Shown here piece by piece: positions 46,011 to 57,609 of a stretch of DNA of 64,000 nucleotides. Source of the stretch: Argyresthia goedartella (Eukaryota; Arthropoda; Insecta; Lepidoptera; Argyresthiidae). The number at the start of each line of letters is the position of its first letter. The first letter of the stretch is position 1. The translations under genes and the position numbers were made by a program. The DNA lies in assembly GCA_949825045.1 (NCBI GenBank), contig OX463836.1:16406329-16470328 (forward strand), given 5' to 3'. The notes under the pieces were generated by a model. It ran no database searches, had not been told where the DNA came from, and worked only from the letters and a program-made list of their open reading frames with translations.

Positions 46011-46594
46011 TTAGGGACAGGTTCGGGCCTGTCCGGGCGGGTGACTGTTTAATATTTATGCTTCGGAACGCACCTCTTTTTGTTGCGCGACTCGGACCGC
46101 AAGTGATCGGAAACTGAACTAGCAGCTGTCACTTGTATAGAAACGAGATGACGAGTTAGAGGTTACTTTTTTTGACATGAGAAAAATGTCGGCACATGGC
46201 TTTCGGGCCTTGGCTGTATTTTAATTGTAATAATTGTCTAACACAGGTGTCGGGCCTGGTCGGAATGTTAATTATAATAAGCACGTACCAAATCGTCGGG
46301 AAAAAAGTAGATTCACGTCAGCGGAGTGAGTGCTTTATGTTGTGAAGCTTGAAGTGGTTTGGTCCCCAATTCGTCGCGTTCGGCAGCGACGGCGACAGCA
46401 TCGGGCTACGACGAGAGTAAGATTCGACTCCTCTCCCCCCACCCCTTGTGCTCCTTATCCCGTATTCCTGCCTCGAATTGAGCTTTCGAATTCCGGTCCA
46501 CGGCGTCAAAGGTCAGTACCACTTGTGATACTCCTGGTGAAAACCAACCCTATCAAGATTCCACGCCCGTTCGGTTGAGGCGTGGAATTTAACA

Positions 46595-47315
46595 CTATCT
46601 CTCTCATACAAAAAGGCGGATGAGAGAGCGCTATATCAACCGTCTCAACCTAGTTTTGTATTTAAATGAATGGGAGAGTAGTATTGCTATTAGATCTGTC
46701 CCGCGAATAGAATATAGCTCGACTGCATTTAATCTTACGTCAAGGATCTTTTAACAAATAACTCACCAAGTTAAAAACTTAACAAAACCTACTTCAAGTT
46801 CAAGCCCTATTTCATCCTCCCCATTCTAGATGCGAATGAAGTCTGTATATATAAATCCTCATCAAAACTTTTGCTGCACGGAACTACAATACCAAAACAT
46901 CATCTGTGTATATATTTTTTGTATTTTTTTATTTTTCAAAAAGCGATGAATCAATTTCATCATTCAATCAAGAGAGGAAAACATGTGCTGTTTGTAAGAA
47001 CAAAACGGACAAAATGTGCCAAATGTAAAGTAAACCTCCATGATAAATGTTTCTCAATGTATCACGATTAAAATTAGTAATAAAATTTCATTTTTTTCCA
47101 CTTTTGGCCGTATTTCAGTTCATAATTGTTTTCTTACAAAATCAACTTAATAGGTCAGTGTATATGCCCAAAGGGACGTTAGCGACCCACTGAAAAAAAA
47201 AACTTCCAGACCTGAAAACTGTCACTATACTTGATGTAAGTGGTCAATAGATACTAACATATCCAAAAATTATTAAAATCGGACACCAAAAATTTTCTGG
47301 GCATATATGGGTTAA
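46595..47315 (+). mobile_element. piggyBac remnant ending GGGTTAA inside a pogo-like gene
   Basis: Left part matches 11487-11866. Near 46966-47071 an open frame ends RTKRTKCAKCKVNLHDKCFS and MYHD-stop, the Cys-rich C-terminal domain of piggyBac transposases. The right end is GCATATATGGG followed by TTAA (47312-47315), the piggyBac target duplication. TTAA is part of the pogo-like coding sequence (GTTAAGAGAATGGCG, VKRMAFQ), so this piggyBac end lies in that gene. The left end is lost under the BEL LTR. Confidence 0.78.
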
Positions 47316-47920
47316 GAGAATGGCGTTTCAATTGGCTATTCGAAACAACATTCTCGCTGGCCAAAAAAAGGCGGCACCAAAGTGGCTTAAGTTGTTTCTA
47401 AAACGACACCCAAACCTTTCATTTAGGAAACCTCAAGCTTTATCTAAAAGCCGAGCACAAGGGTTTACAAGAGAAAATGTTAAGTTATTTTTTAACATTT
47501 TGAAACCAGAGCTTCAAAAAGTTAATTTTGACCCATCAAAAGTATTTAACGTAGACGAGACTGGCATCACGACCGTGCAACATAAGATGGACAAGATTCT
47601 GACTGTGAAAGGTAAAAAAGAGGTGCACAAGCTGTCTTCTGCAGAGTGAGGATCTTTAGTTACTGTGGTAACGTGCATGTCGGTAGTGGGACAATTCGTC
47701 CCTCCGTTAATGGTGTTCCCGATGAAAAACAAAAAAGATGAGCTTTTGGACGGGACCCCCCCTGGAACCATTGGTGCCTTCCATCCATCTGGGTGGATCC
47801 AGAGCGAAATATTTACTCAGTGGCTAAAAAATTTCATTGATCATGTAAAACCATCAAAAACAGATCCTGTGGTTTTAGTTCTTGATGGTCATTACAGCCA
47901 CGCTCGCAATAGTTAGGGAG

Positions 47921-48544
47921 CCGAATAGGGGAATTTTCGGTAATACTCGAGCGTGGCAGTTTAAGATATGAGAGATACCTTAGACCTAATAGAACAACCT
48001 TGTAAAGTATTTAGCTCTATATGTAGTGACGCGCGCCTAGGATAGTCGATCAGATTAGTAAAAAAACGATAGTCTCAGATAATCAAAACTCGAGCGCGTC
48101 AGATTAAGATATTGGGGGTTGATTTTAGTGTTTTAAGACTAAATTTAACTAATCTGACGATAAGTCCTTGACGCCGCTTTTTTTTTTGTAAAATGTATCG
48201 TTTGCGACTTATATGCCGCAACCTATGTGCCCTCAGTATGACGCCGATTGAAGAGAGAGAAAAGACCCGACGGTATATTTCTCGAATGTGCTGGAAACTT
48301 TCTCCCCTGTAGCCCCGCCCCGCACTCGCTGTATCTGTGCATTCCTCAGTCAGCAGTCCTCGGCCATTCCTCAGTCAGCCGTCATCCGGCACACGTGTAC
48401 TTATACTGTAATTTAATAATGTAGATAATAAAGTTAATGTATTTAAATTGCTTTTTTTGACACACATACACTTGCGTATTTCGAGCTCACAGTTTATTCA
48501 TTATGTTCTTGTAGTTTATCGACTTTTGTGATAAGATTTTCGTG
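47921..48544 (+). promoter_or_regulatory. Element X 5' region, probable promoter
   Basis: Contains subterminal CTCGAGCG motifs (47946, 48089), a GTAGCCCCGCCCCGCACTCG GC-box-like segment (48309), a doubled CATTCCTCAGTCAGC (about 48340 and 48364) and an AT-rich leader before ATG 48545. Promoter role is inferred from position. Confidence 0.4.
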
Positions 48545-48831
48545 ATGAGTGATAATCAAAGGAAGTGTGTGTTTTGTTCGGAACTATTGACTGCTAAAGG
48601 GTCTGGCAGGCTAAGGAAGGAGCAGTGGCCACTGTGACATTTTCTGTTTTTTTTTTACACGTTTGTTCGTTACCATTTAACTAGGCTGCGCTCCAATTTA
48701 CAGCCGGCTACCATGAATACTTTCCGAGATTTTGACAAAAAAATCAAATCTGCAGAGGTTATTTCAAAGTCTAATTTCTCCTGAGCTATTGTAGCCAGAA
48801 TATTGAAACCAACTAGTATCTATGGTGTCGT

Positions 48832-49105
48832 TACGCTTTGCTCAACTGCACCGCATTTTTGACGCATACAAATTTGTTGAACACATTGTGTTTGCTAACA
48901 AAATTGAATTAGCCACGTGAACTAACAGTCTTTTTAAAGATAGTAGTCACAGTTGGCTCTCTGAGTGGAAATGCCACCCAGGTTTGTAAATCATGTCAAC
49001 CCTTCATGGGCTGACAGCACTTTCGTTAAGAGATATAAAATGTTAAAAGGTCTGATTCAAAATAAAAAATTAAGACCAGAGAAAAAGGCATTATTGTACT
49101 ATGGC
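48832..49105 (+). other. Extra segment in left inverted repeat with a small open frame
   Basis: Relative to the right arm, the left arm has about 270 additional bases between ACTAGTATCTATG and CTATGTACATTGAG. An open frame starts at 48971 (MPPRFVNHVNPSWADSTF, VKRYKMLKGLIQNKKLRPEK) and ends TAG at 49142-49144, 57 codons, with a basic middle. It could be a leader exon of an element gene; unproven. Confidence 0.4.
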
Positions 49106-49531
49106 ACTATGTACATTGAGTTAAATCATACTGTAATGTATTAGTTAAATAGAGTTGGTTGAAAAATTCCAGAAAAAAATAACACATTTATTTTTTGACA
49201 TTTATTTTTGACAGGTTCCTTGAAAGGCACACCCATGAAAATTATAATTCAAAACAAACAAACAAATATCTTTCAACACACCAAAAATTGTTTCATTCGG
49301 TTGGGTGCATCTACGCTAAAAATCGATCATTGTTCATATTGTAACATAAACATTTATTATAATATCCATGCGATGCTCATATACGTTCTTTTTCTAACTG
49401 TTGCTGATATCAAAATAGGTTTGTTTACTTACTATCAAGGAGAACAACAAATGTCATTTTCTGACATATGTATGAAGTTTGATTTTCTTATAAACAAATC
49501 GACACTTCAAGCTAAGCTTTTGATGAAAAAG

Positions 49532-51598
49532 ATGTCTTCTGACAAATGCAAATGTTGTTCTACGGTTCTCCGTAAAAAAACAGGAAAAAAGAAATTCATT
49601 CGTAATTCTAAAGAAGCATTGTTTTTTTCCGGTGCTCTCAATAAAATAGTTATAGAAAATGATATTTTGTGCGAGCCATGTCGAGTGAAAGCATACAAAA
49701 CTCACACGCTGATGTTAGCTGAATCTGATGCCATTATGGAACAATCAAGCAGTACCAGCAGCTTAGCAGAAGCAAGTGGCAGTCGTTCAAACACAGATGA
49801 TGAAGATGATTCTTGGCAGCCTCCTGCTACTGCTGATGAACGTTTTGAAATCAGAATGCAGCGAGTAGTTTTCTCACATCGATATTGTTTCATTTGCAAC
49901 TCTGTTTCGGACCTCCAAAGAGTGCCTTTAGATACACAGTGCAGTGTTTATACGAGAAGTAATATATACATTCCGGAAGAAAACAGATGTTGCCGAAGTC
50001 ATTTGATAGGTAATTATTTGTTTGAAGAAGATTTATCACGACTGCGCGTAATTTCGTCATCAAGTAACGTTACTAATAACGAACTTAGCACATTTCTCAG
50101 AGCCCTCTCAGGTCAAAGAAATACATCTTTATTTGATAATATAGGATATTCTAGACTAAGTGAAAAGGAGCTATATATATTTACCGGGTTATCATGGGAT
50201 CAGATTAACGACTTAACTGTTTTGTTATCGTCTATGAGAAATACTACTAATCGAAGTATTCAACAAGCATTAGTGATATTTCTCTTTAAACTCAGAACTG
50301 GTAATTCTAATGCTTTGGTTGCTGGTTTATTTGGAGTAAAGAACAAATAACAAACATCGAATATGTGGATGGATATATTACGCAGCTTCGAGAATGACAT
50401 TTCATTTGGGTATACTTCAACTACTCGGGAAGAACTCATTGCTAATACAACGACTACAGCCCGCAGATTGCTAGGTCTGCGTGATGACCAATTGGCGTTA
50501 ATTTTTGATGGGACTTATGTTCGTCACGAAAAAAGCCAAAAATATGAATATCAGAGAAAATCTTATTCAGGTCAAAAAAAAGTACCGCTTTGCAAACCTT
50601 TTACGATTTGCACAACAAACGGGTTTCTTGTCAACTTTGCGGGACCCTATTATGGTACACAGAATGATGCATCTATTATGAAATTGGTGATGGAAGATAG
50701 TGATTTTCAACCTCTACTACGACATGGTGATGTTTTCATTGTTGATCGTGGTTTCCGTGATGTGATTTCATATCTGAAAGAAAAGGGCTTTATTGTCCAA
50801 ATGCCTGGTCTGCTAGGAAAAAGATCGCAACTTCCTACAATCGAAGCTAATGAGTCTAGGCGAGTTACCAAAATACGTTGGGTGGTAGAAGCCGTTCATG
50901 GGGCTATTTGTCAGAAACACAAATTATTACATCATAGTCTCGATAACAAAATTCTACCCAAGGTAAAATCTCTTTGTAAAGTTGTTGGGTTTTTGCATAA
51001 TAGATATGGAAAAAGGCTAAACGGTCATACAGTCATCGAAGATGAAGTAATTGATATTATGGAAAAAAGAATGAATATACCAAATACTTTAAGCGTCGAA
51101 GTAGAAACCATGAAATGGAATCGGCGTAAAACCGCATTGAGAACATTGTTGGCATCAGAAGTCCTAGATTTCCCGCGATTAACTGAGAACCAGTTAAAGT
51201 TATTATTTACTGGTACTTATCAGCTATCAAAAGCAATCTCATACTTAGCTGAATTGATCGATGATGACAATAAAGTGAGCATTCAATACATAAAGGAAAC
51301 GCCAAATATAATAAAATTTAATGTTAGATCTCGTCATCGAAATTACAAATCATACCGAGTATATGTAGAGTACACAGCAAACAGTACAGAAATTGAAGGG
51401 ATGCGTTGATATTGCTGCGATTGTCCGAATGGGCTCAGGACTATAGGGTGTTGTTCGCATGTAGCAAGTGTTATTTATTATTTAAGCCACGGAAGATTTC
51501 TTGCTAAAATATTGCGCCCTTCTCAAATATTGACAAAAATATTTTCTAATGATGAAACAGTAGTCGTTGTCAATGATATGAGTGATGAGGATGACTAA
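49532..51598 (+). pseudogene. ISL2EU transposase, two nonsense codons
   Basis: A single frame. Likely start MSSDKCKCCSTVLRKKTGKK at 49532; the frame upstream runs into the inverted repeat and is probably not coding. CxxC zinc motifs at KCKCC and ILCEPC, then RYCFICNSVSDLQRVPLDTQ and TGLSWDQINDLTVLL; TAA at 50348-50350; then DDE core LALIFDGTYVRHEKSQKYEY (D), LCKPFTICTTNGFLVNFAGP, FIVDRGFRDVISYLKEKGF (D) and KIRWVVEAVHGAICQKHKLL (E), matching ISL2EU transposases closely. TGA at 51407-51409 is followed in frame by a SWIM-like zinc motif (CCDCPNGLRTIGCCSHVASV) and an acidic end, TAA 51596. Apart from the two stops the protein is complete. Confidence 0.88.
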
Positions 51599-51852
51599 TA
51601 ATTCTTTCATGTTTTTATTTTAAGTAAAATAGTAGTACATATAAGAAACTATGTTATAACAAAAGTTATGAATACAATATTTTATCTAACCTCATTGTTA
51701 TTATGTAATTTTGAAAAGCGAACTTTATTGTATGAGATGAGATAAACCTTTTTATAAACTTTAAGCTGTCATAAGTGTCACACTCACAGTTTTGTTTTTC
51801 TATTGTTGATTGTTTACCAATTAAAAATAATATTATTATCAATAAATCAATA

Positions 51853-52451
51853 ATGTCTTCCTATAAGCTGATAAAACAGCCTTTAACATTGTATAATTAT
51901 GCATTTAATAAAATAAGTAATTCATTGAGCGAACATATAATACATTTTATAGAAAGGGACTACGATTCTACAATAGTAGCAAAAGTAAGTGGTGTGTAAT
52001 TGAGTTTGCAGTTTTAGCTGACTGACACCCGTCGATTTCATTGTAACTGATGATCTGAAGAATATTAAATAAGTTAAGATGACGATTTTATTCTACCTGC
52101 ATATACTTATGAAACTACTGATTGAATACAATCACTAATAAAGTGATGATATAATTATTGTAAATATGCTTTAACCTAAGTGTATAATTATTTCAGATGA
52201 AGATAATAAAAACTAAATTTTTCGAGCTTCCCATACCAACACAAATATCCCAGCAATTATTTCTAAGCTCAATACCAAACATTTAAATTAACCTTGCAGA
52301 TGAAAACATTAGCTTAAAAACGGGGCTGTGATAATTGTAGGACTGAGTATTGGCCGACTTGGGAGGATGAGCAATGGAGTTGGGATAATCTTCGTAATTT
52401 GTATTGCCCCGATTGTTCGAATGAGTGTTATAATGACGAGTCATACTTATA
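51853..52451 (+). CDS. Small Cys-rich ISL2EU accessory gene, two exons (probable)
   Basis: Exon 1 MSSYKLIKQPLTLYNYAFNK ... ERDYDSTIVAK (51853-51980) ends at a consensus GTAAGT donor; TATTTCAG at about 52196 opens exon 2 in phase, MKIIKTKFFELPIPTQISQQ ... LADENISLKTG. A shift at the GGGG run (about 52322) leads to CDNCRTEYWPTWEDEQWSW and LYCPDCSNECYNDESYL-stop, a CxxC...CxxC domain. The other copy (61795-62042) keeps a codon (GAA) where this one has a stop (TAA, IPN-stop-INLAD). Codon-preserving differences suggest a real protein once; I do not know its function. Confidence 0.5.
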
Positions 52452-52667
52452 GGCATATATTTATGAATTTGGTTTGAGGTGCAATACACACAAACAGAAT
52501 AAAAAGATTTTGGTTACGTATGATAAAAGATATTAATTGTTTGTTTATTTTTAGCTAGAATTTCATGGGTGTCATAAAAATGTCATAAAAATATTTTTTT
52601 TACTGTACTTTTTCAAGCAACCAGTAAACACACTACAATATACTTTTACTCAATCTACGTAGAAAAT

Positions 52668-52953
52668 ATATATAATGTAATAAATATTTATGGTACATAC
52701 AATATGAACAATGACAGATTTTTTGCGTAGATGCACCCAACCCAATGAAACAATTTTTGGTGTGTTGAAAGATATTTGTTTGTTTGTTTTGAATTATAAT
52801 TTTCATGGGTGTATAATGTAATAAATATTTATGGTACATACAATATGAACAATGACAGATTTTTTGCGCAGATGCACCCAACCCAATGAAACAATTTTTG
52901 GTGTGTTGAAAGATATTTGTTTGTTTGTTTTGAATTATAATTTTCATGGGTGT
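52668..52953 (+). repeat. 143-bp tandem duplication in ISL2EU right arm
   Basis: The segment from TGTATAATGTAATAAATATT to AATTTTCATGGG occurs twice in a row, differing by one base (GCGTAG/GCGCAG). The copy at 63830-63972 has one unit only. Confidence 0.85.
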
Positions 52954-53622
52954 GCCTTTCAAGGAACCTGTCAAAAATAAATGTCAAAAAATAAATGTGT
53001 TTTTTTTCTGGAATTTTTCAACCAACTCTTTTGTAAATAATACATTAGAGTATAATTTAACTCAATGTACATAGATACTAGTTGGTTTCAATATTCTGGC
53101 TACAATAGCTTAGGAGAAATTAGACTTTGAAATAACCTCTGTAGATTTGACGTTTTTGTCAAAGTCTCGGAAAGTATTCATAGTAGCCGGCTGTAAATTA
53201 GAGCGCAGCCTAGTTAAATGGTAACGAACAAAAGTGTAAAAAAAAAAAAACAGAAAATATCACAGTGGCCACTGCTCCTTCCTTAGCCTGCCAGACCCTT
53301 TGCGACGTTTACTACAGAAACTTTGAAAAAATGTAAGACAGTGTTTGAATATCGCCAAAACAAACCGAGCGTCAGTACGTGCTTTTGCACGTACGACGTA
53401 TGACAATCTGAAACTTCCCGATGATGCATCGGGAGATGCAGCATACCATGCGCAATGCTACAAGTGGTTTACAGCGATCAAAATCCCGGCAGATTTTTCT
53501 AAAAACACTGAACAGCTTTGCGCTGTAGAGTCAAACATTGATCCGGAAATTCCTGCCTCGGTGGATTGCGCAGCTGATATTCCTACAACTTCAACCGACT
53601 CTGCCGACACATCTGTTGACGA

Positions 53623-54130
53623 GTAAGAACTTTTGTTGTTAACATTTTGTCGCAATAATTGTACCATTTTTTTTATATGAACTCTATAGTTTTGATTTAA
53701 AATTATACCTGGGTTCTCCTGATACGATCAATAGACATATACAGCCTTTTTACGAAGCAGCTGCTACCTGCCCCAGTCCTTATTCTCACACGGTCATCCC
53801 TTCAACCCATACACTAACCGTTCAAAATATATATTTCGTGTTGAATTTTTTTCTTAACGTTTCAAAGCTGATAATTTTTTTTATTGAATTTATCGGAGAT
53901 AGCAAAAATATAAAATAACTATTTTGGAAAACCACTTCTTTTTTTTTTCTTATTGTAATATATTATTATTTAATTATTAATTAATTAACAACAATAATAA
54001 AAATAATAAATAAATTTATTAATTTATTGAAGAAATTGTCTATATTCGTTCGGAAATATATATTTTTTCAAACTGATGTAAAAAATCGGCCAATTAAATT
54101 GATTGTTGTATGGGAAAACATTATTTTCAG
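53623..54130 (+). other. Element X intron 1
   Basis: AT-rich, opens GTAAGAAC and closes TTATTTTCAG. Phase fits: GA + G joins as Glu between TSVD and LEVANPWEEG. No other feature inside. Confidence 0.75.
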
Positions 54131-57100
54131 GCTTGAGGTGGCCAACCCATGGGAGGAAGGTTGTCGTGACGAAGTTCAACAAAACGAACCGAACAATGAG
54201 GATCTGCGACTGGCACAATGTTTTATATGCGAAAGACCACGGAAACGTTTTCATGGACGCGAGGTTCCGCTGGCCGTAAGCAAATCTGGCACTGTCGAAC
54301 AAATAAAAAGCGCGGCCACGGAATTTTTTGACCTAAAAATGTTGGAAAAAATCAGTTCCTTTGCTAACGAATCCGATATTCGTTATCATAAGTGCTGTAA
54401 AGATCAGTACTTGCGCGACATTTCAAGGAACGAGGACCGAGCATTTTTCATTAAAAGGAAGGCATCAAACACTGCCTACACGATTTTGTGCCAAACGTTG
54501 GAGCAACGCATAATAAAAGAAAAATAATGCTTGTTTTTTAACACTGTGAAGAAAGAGTATGACGAGTTACTAATAGAAGAAACGAAATCGCTATATAACA
54601 TTCTATCAAGACCACAGCACTCTCCGATCGTCACTTGGAAAACAAACTGATGGAAACTTTCCATCGCAGGATTAAGATTATTTACGCCGAAAAGAAAAAA
54701 AATCTTGCTCCGTTTGACGTCGACATTGTAACCTACCAGGATTTATTCAAAAGTATGTCGATGAAAGAAAATATTCGGTCCATTGCAAAAGACATAAGAG
54801 AGGAAATTGTGAACTACACCACGACAAAATTACCCTTTACGAAGATTTACTGAAAGGAGAATGCAATTCCGTACCAGAGCTCACGATTTTTTCTCTCGGA
54901 CAAGATCTGATGTACGCTACGTACAGTCGCAGAGTTTTAACATCGAAACACGTTTCATGGGGTTGGCAGTGAAGAGCATGTGCAACAGCAAAAAAAATTG
55001 TCGAGTTACTATCCAAGTTTGGGCATTGCTGCTCTTATACGACACTCGAAATATTGGAGACTGAATTGACATATTCAACGATAAATTCGACATACGCATG
55101 TCCGGAGGATATTGCACGCCGCCCTGATTTGAATACTGGAGTCGCGTTTGATAACTTTGATCGCTTTGTTGACACACTCGATGGTAAAGACACACTGCAC
55201 GACACGGTGGGGATCATTTTTCAAGATATCATTCCTAATGAAGAGGCAATCATATCACCAGCTGTTTTCCGTGAAGACAATTCCGCTGAGTTCTGTACGC
55301 AGGAGGAAAAGACGCAGGACGTTCGAAGAGGTCATATTTGAGTTACGACCATTTACAAAAAAAATGAAGATTTCTTGATGTTTCACAACTTAATTACCAC
55401 CTGATAATTTGACGAAATCTATCCAACTGGATACTGCGTGGATGCTGTTACACAAGCTCAACGTTGACGATGTTCCCATGTGGGTCGGCTATCAAAGCAT
55501 GATTACGATTGACATTTCACCAGTCCAGAAAGTCTCGTATCTCCCACTGACTGATTTCCAGAGTTTTCAATCTCCAACTAATCATTCGACAGTATTGAAA
55601 ACTCTGGAAATCAGTCAAGAAATTGCATCTGAATGCGAAGTGGATCTGTCGGTGGGTTCATTTCCGGGAAAAATTACAATAGGTGTAAACGATTACATCC
55701 AATTATGGCTTTGGCGTTGGAGCAATTACATTTCGAGTCATTCCTTGATCGCAAACATTCGACGATTTCAAAATCGGTGATAGATTATCTCGCTGAGTTC
55801 ATGCAACACAAAGGTGTCTCTCCGCAACTCGACCACGCCGAAACTCAACAGTTGATCCAATGGTACGAAGAATATACAGCAGAATCTCTTCAAGGTAAAC
55901 ACGGAAAAACGTGCCAATTTTACGCGATGTACAGCGATTTTGTCAATCTCTATCACTTCTTCGTTCGCAGTGTTTGAACAGGAGATTTGAATTTGATCAT
56001 TTACGCTCTTGGAAGAATCGTAATTTTATTCTTTCATTATAATCAACAAAACTATAGTCGATGGCTGAGATACTACATAAATCAACTGCTGCACGTCGAT
56101 CCAAACACATCCAGGCCTCCGATCTGAATTGGCTCGGGGATCTTTTGGGATTCGAAGGACTCCGAAAGCTTTCTCTCGAATTCCGGTTGACCTAACGCTG
56201 GAACAAACCATCAATGGAGACGCAGCACGCCGAGTTACCGGAAAAACAAATCTGACAAATTCAATTGGTGCTAGACAGCGCTGGGCGAAAAATCTCGGAG
56301 CTCGAACGCGAATAATATCGCACGTACTAACTCAAGCAGGACTGAACAAGAACCAAGATATCTCCGCTGAGCAAAATCCACAGCGTATGGAGAAAGATAA
56401 GAAGCAACTTCAAGATTTTGTGGAAGGTATTCGTCAGACAATAAATCCATTTTCTTTCTCAATCGATGCTGATAAATTGTTTAACATCTCGACTGGACAA
56501 GCTGCAACTCCTGAAGTAGCGAATAGCTTGTTGAACGCAGTATCAAAGGGAACGGAGTTACGAGACAAATTTATTGCTGAATGCAATGACAACTCTGAGA
56601 GATTTCACGCAAGAATACCAAAAAATGCAGTACTGACTTTCGCGAGCATGAAGAAGAAGAAAATTCAGATCGGCCGAAAAGTACCTGAAGTTCGTCTCCA
56701 GCGTGACTTATTTGGCCGATTGTTGTCTTTATCTTTGGACGTGCAAATTGATCTTGAAAAGATGCTCCGTTTTCCAATAACGCCAATTCCACTGTCTTTG
56801 TGTCACATAGATAGTTCTGTAAACAAAACAGTTAAATCGGTGCTGGTGAAAGTGTTGGAACACCAAAGTGAAGACATAGAACAACCGCCCTCTAACGTGG
56901 ACATGGTAATCATCGATGGCTTCTTCTTGTTACCATGACAGACATGCCTAGAACGTTTGGAGATGTATCAAAAAAACTCTTGGCAGTTTAAGTACAAAAA
57001 CAAAGGAAATGAAATTGCCATAGTTTTTGATTGGTACTTTACACCTTCCACTAAAGACTATGAGCATACTCTCCGCAACAGTATGAATGACGATAAGGAC

Positions 57101-57609
57101 TATCACATCAGCGGTCCTCAGCAAATCCGCTTAGTAGACTTTGCGAAGGACTTGAAAAATATCAAGTTCAAAGAAGCTCTAGTCAAGTTTTTCATTGATC
57201 ATTGGAATAGTCAAGAGATGGCCATTATTATTCGCAACAAAACAATCTATTTGAACCACGACTTGTGCTACGTCTTCAAAGTCGTCGATCGAATAGTGCA
57301 GAGAACAATCGATGATAAGCTCTCATGCTCAAGTCACGAAGAAGCCGACACGAAGACAGTTTTCCTTGCCTGTCAATTGCCACAAGGTTCTACAACAATC
57401 ATTCGAGCATCAGACACAGATATTCTGGTCATTATGTTGGCCAATGTGGAGCATTTGAACGAATCGGTTAGAGTGTGGATGGATCTCGGAGACGGTAATG
57501 CACGTCGCAATATAGATGTTTCGGCACTGTCAGTTTAGTTAGGCTCAATGCTTTCACGCGCACTGCTTGCTTTCCACGCTTTAACAGGATGCGATATTAA
57601 GCCAGCATT

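Larger units (their letters stand above)
41812..46594 (+). mobile_element. BEL/Pao retrotransposon, 5'-truncated, lacking reverse transcriptase
   Basis: Gag and pol in order with DUF1759-type gag, zinc knuckles, aspartic protease, RNase H-like and integrase regions. No 5' LTR: similarity to gag starts abruptly near 41812. A probable 3' LTR is 46266-46594, opening TGTTAATTATAATAAG and closing GGAATTTAACA, typical TGTTA/TAACA-type ends for BEL. It abuts the piggyBac block at 46595. Confidence 0.85.
48595..53301 (+). mobile_element. ISL2EU (IS4EU) element inside X exon 1
   Basis: The ends are inverted repeats: AAAGGGTCTGGCAGGCTAAG at the left and CTTAGCCTGCCAGACCCTTT at the right, the inverted similarity extending several hundred bp inward (48596-49370 against 52650-53301). 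Excising it with a GC duplication (48593-48594, 53302-53303) gives LTATFTTETLKKC in frame with X exon 1. Encodes an ISL2EU DDE transposase and a small Cys-rich protein. The right arm carries a 143-bp tandem duplication (52668-52953). Confidence 0.85.
48545..57609 (+). pseudogene. Element X main protein, copy B (degenerate)
   Basis: Exon 1: MSDNQRKCVFCSELLTA (48545-48594), interrupted by ISL2EU, resuming TFTTETLKKCKTVFEYRQN at 53303, frameshift, then RASVRAFARTTYDNLKLPDD and AYHAQCYKWFTAIKIPADF to 53622: a CxxC...GYHxxCYKxFTA-type zinc region. A GT-AG intron (53623-54130) is phase-consistent. Exon 2: CFICERPRKRFHGREVPLAV, KCCKDQYLRDISRNED, SDRHLENKLMETFHRRIK, FGHCCSYTTLEILETELTYS, DTLDGKDTLHDTVGIIFQDI, a 269-codon clean stretch (56129-56938), then SSHEEADTKTVFLACQL and IRASDTDILVIMLANVEH (PIN/XPG-like) and FHALTGCDIKPA, ending at the viral junction. 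Many stops and shifts; the TAG before LGSMLSRAL is shared with copy A. Confidence 0.75.

Noticed and set aside
53345..53626. Independent 93-aa gene
   Set aside because: It is the second part of element X exon 1; it ends at a splice donor and continues in phase at 54131.
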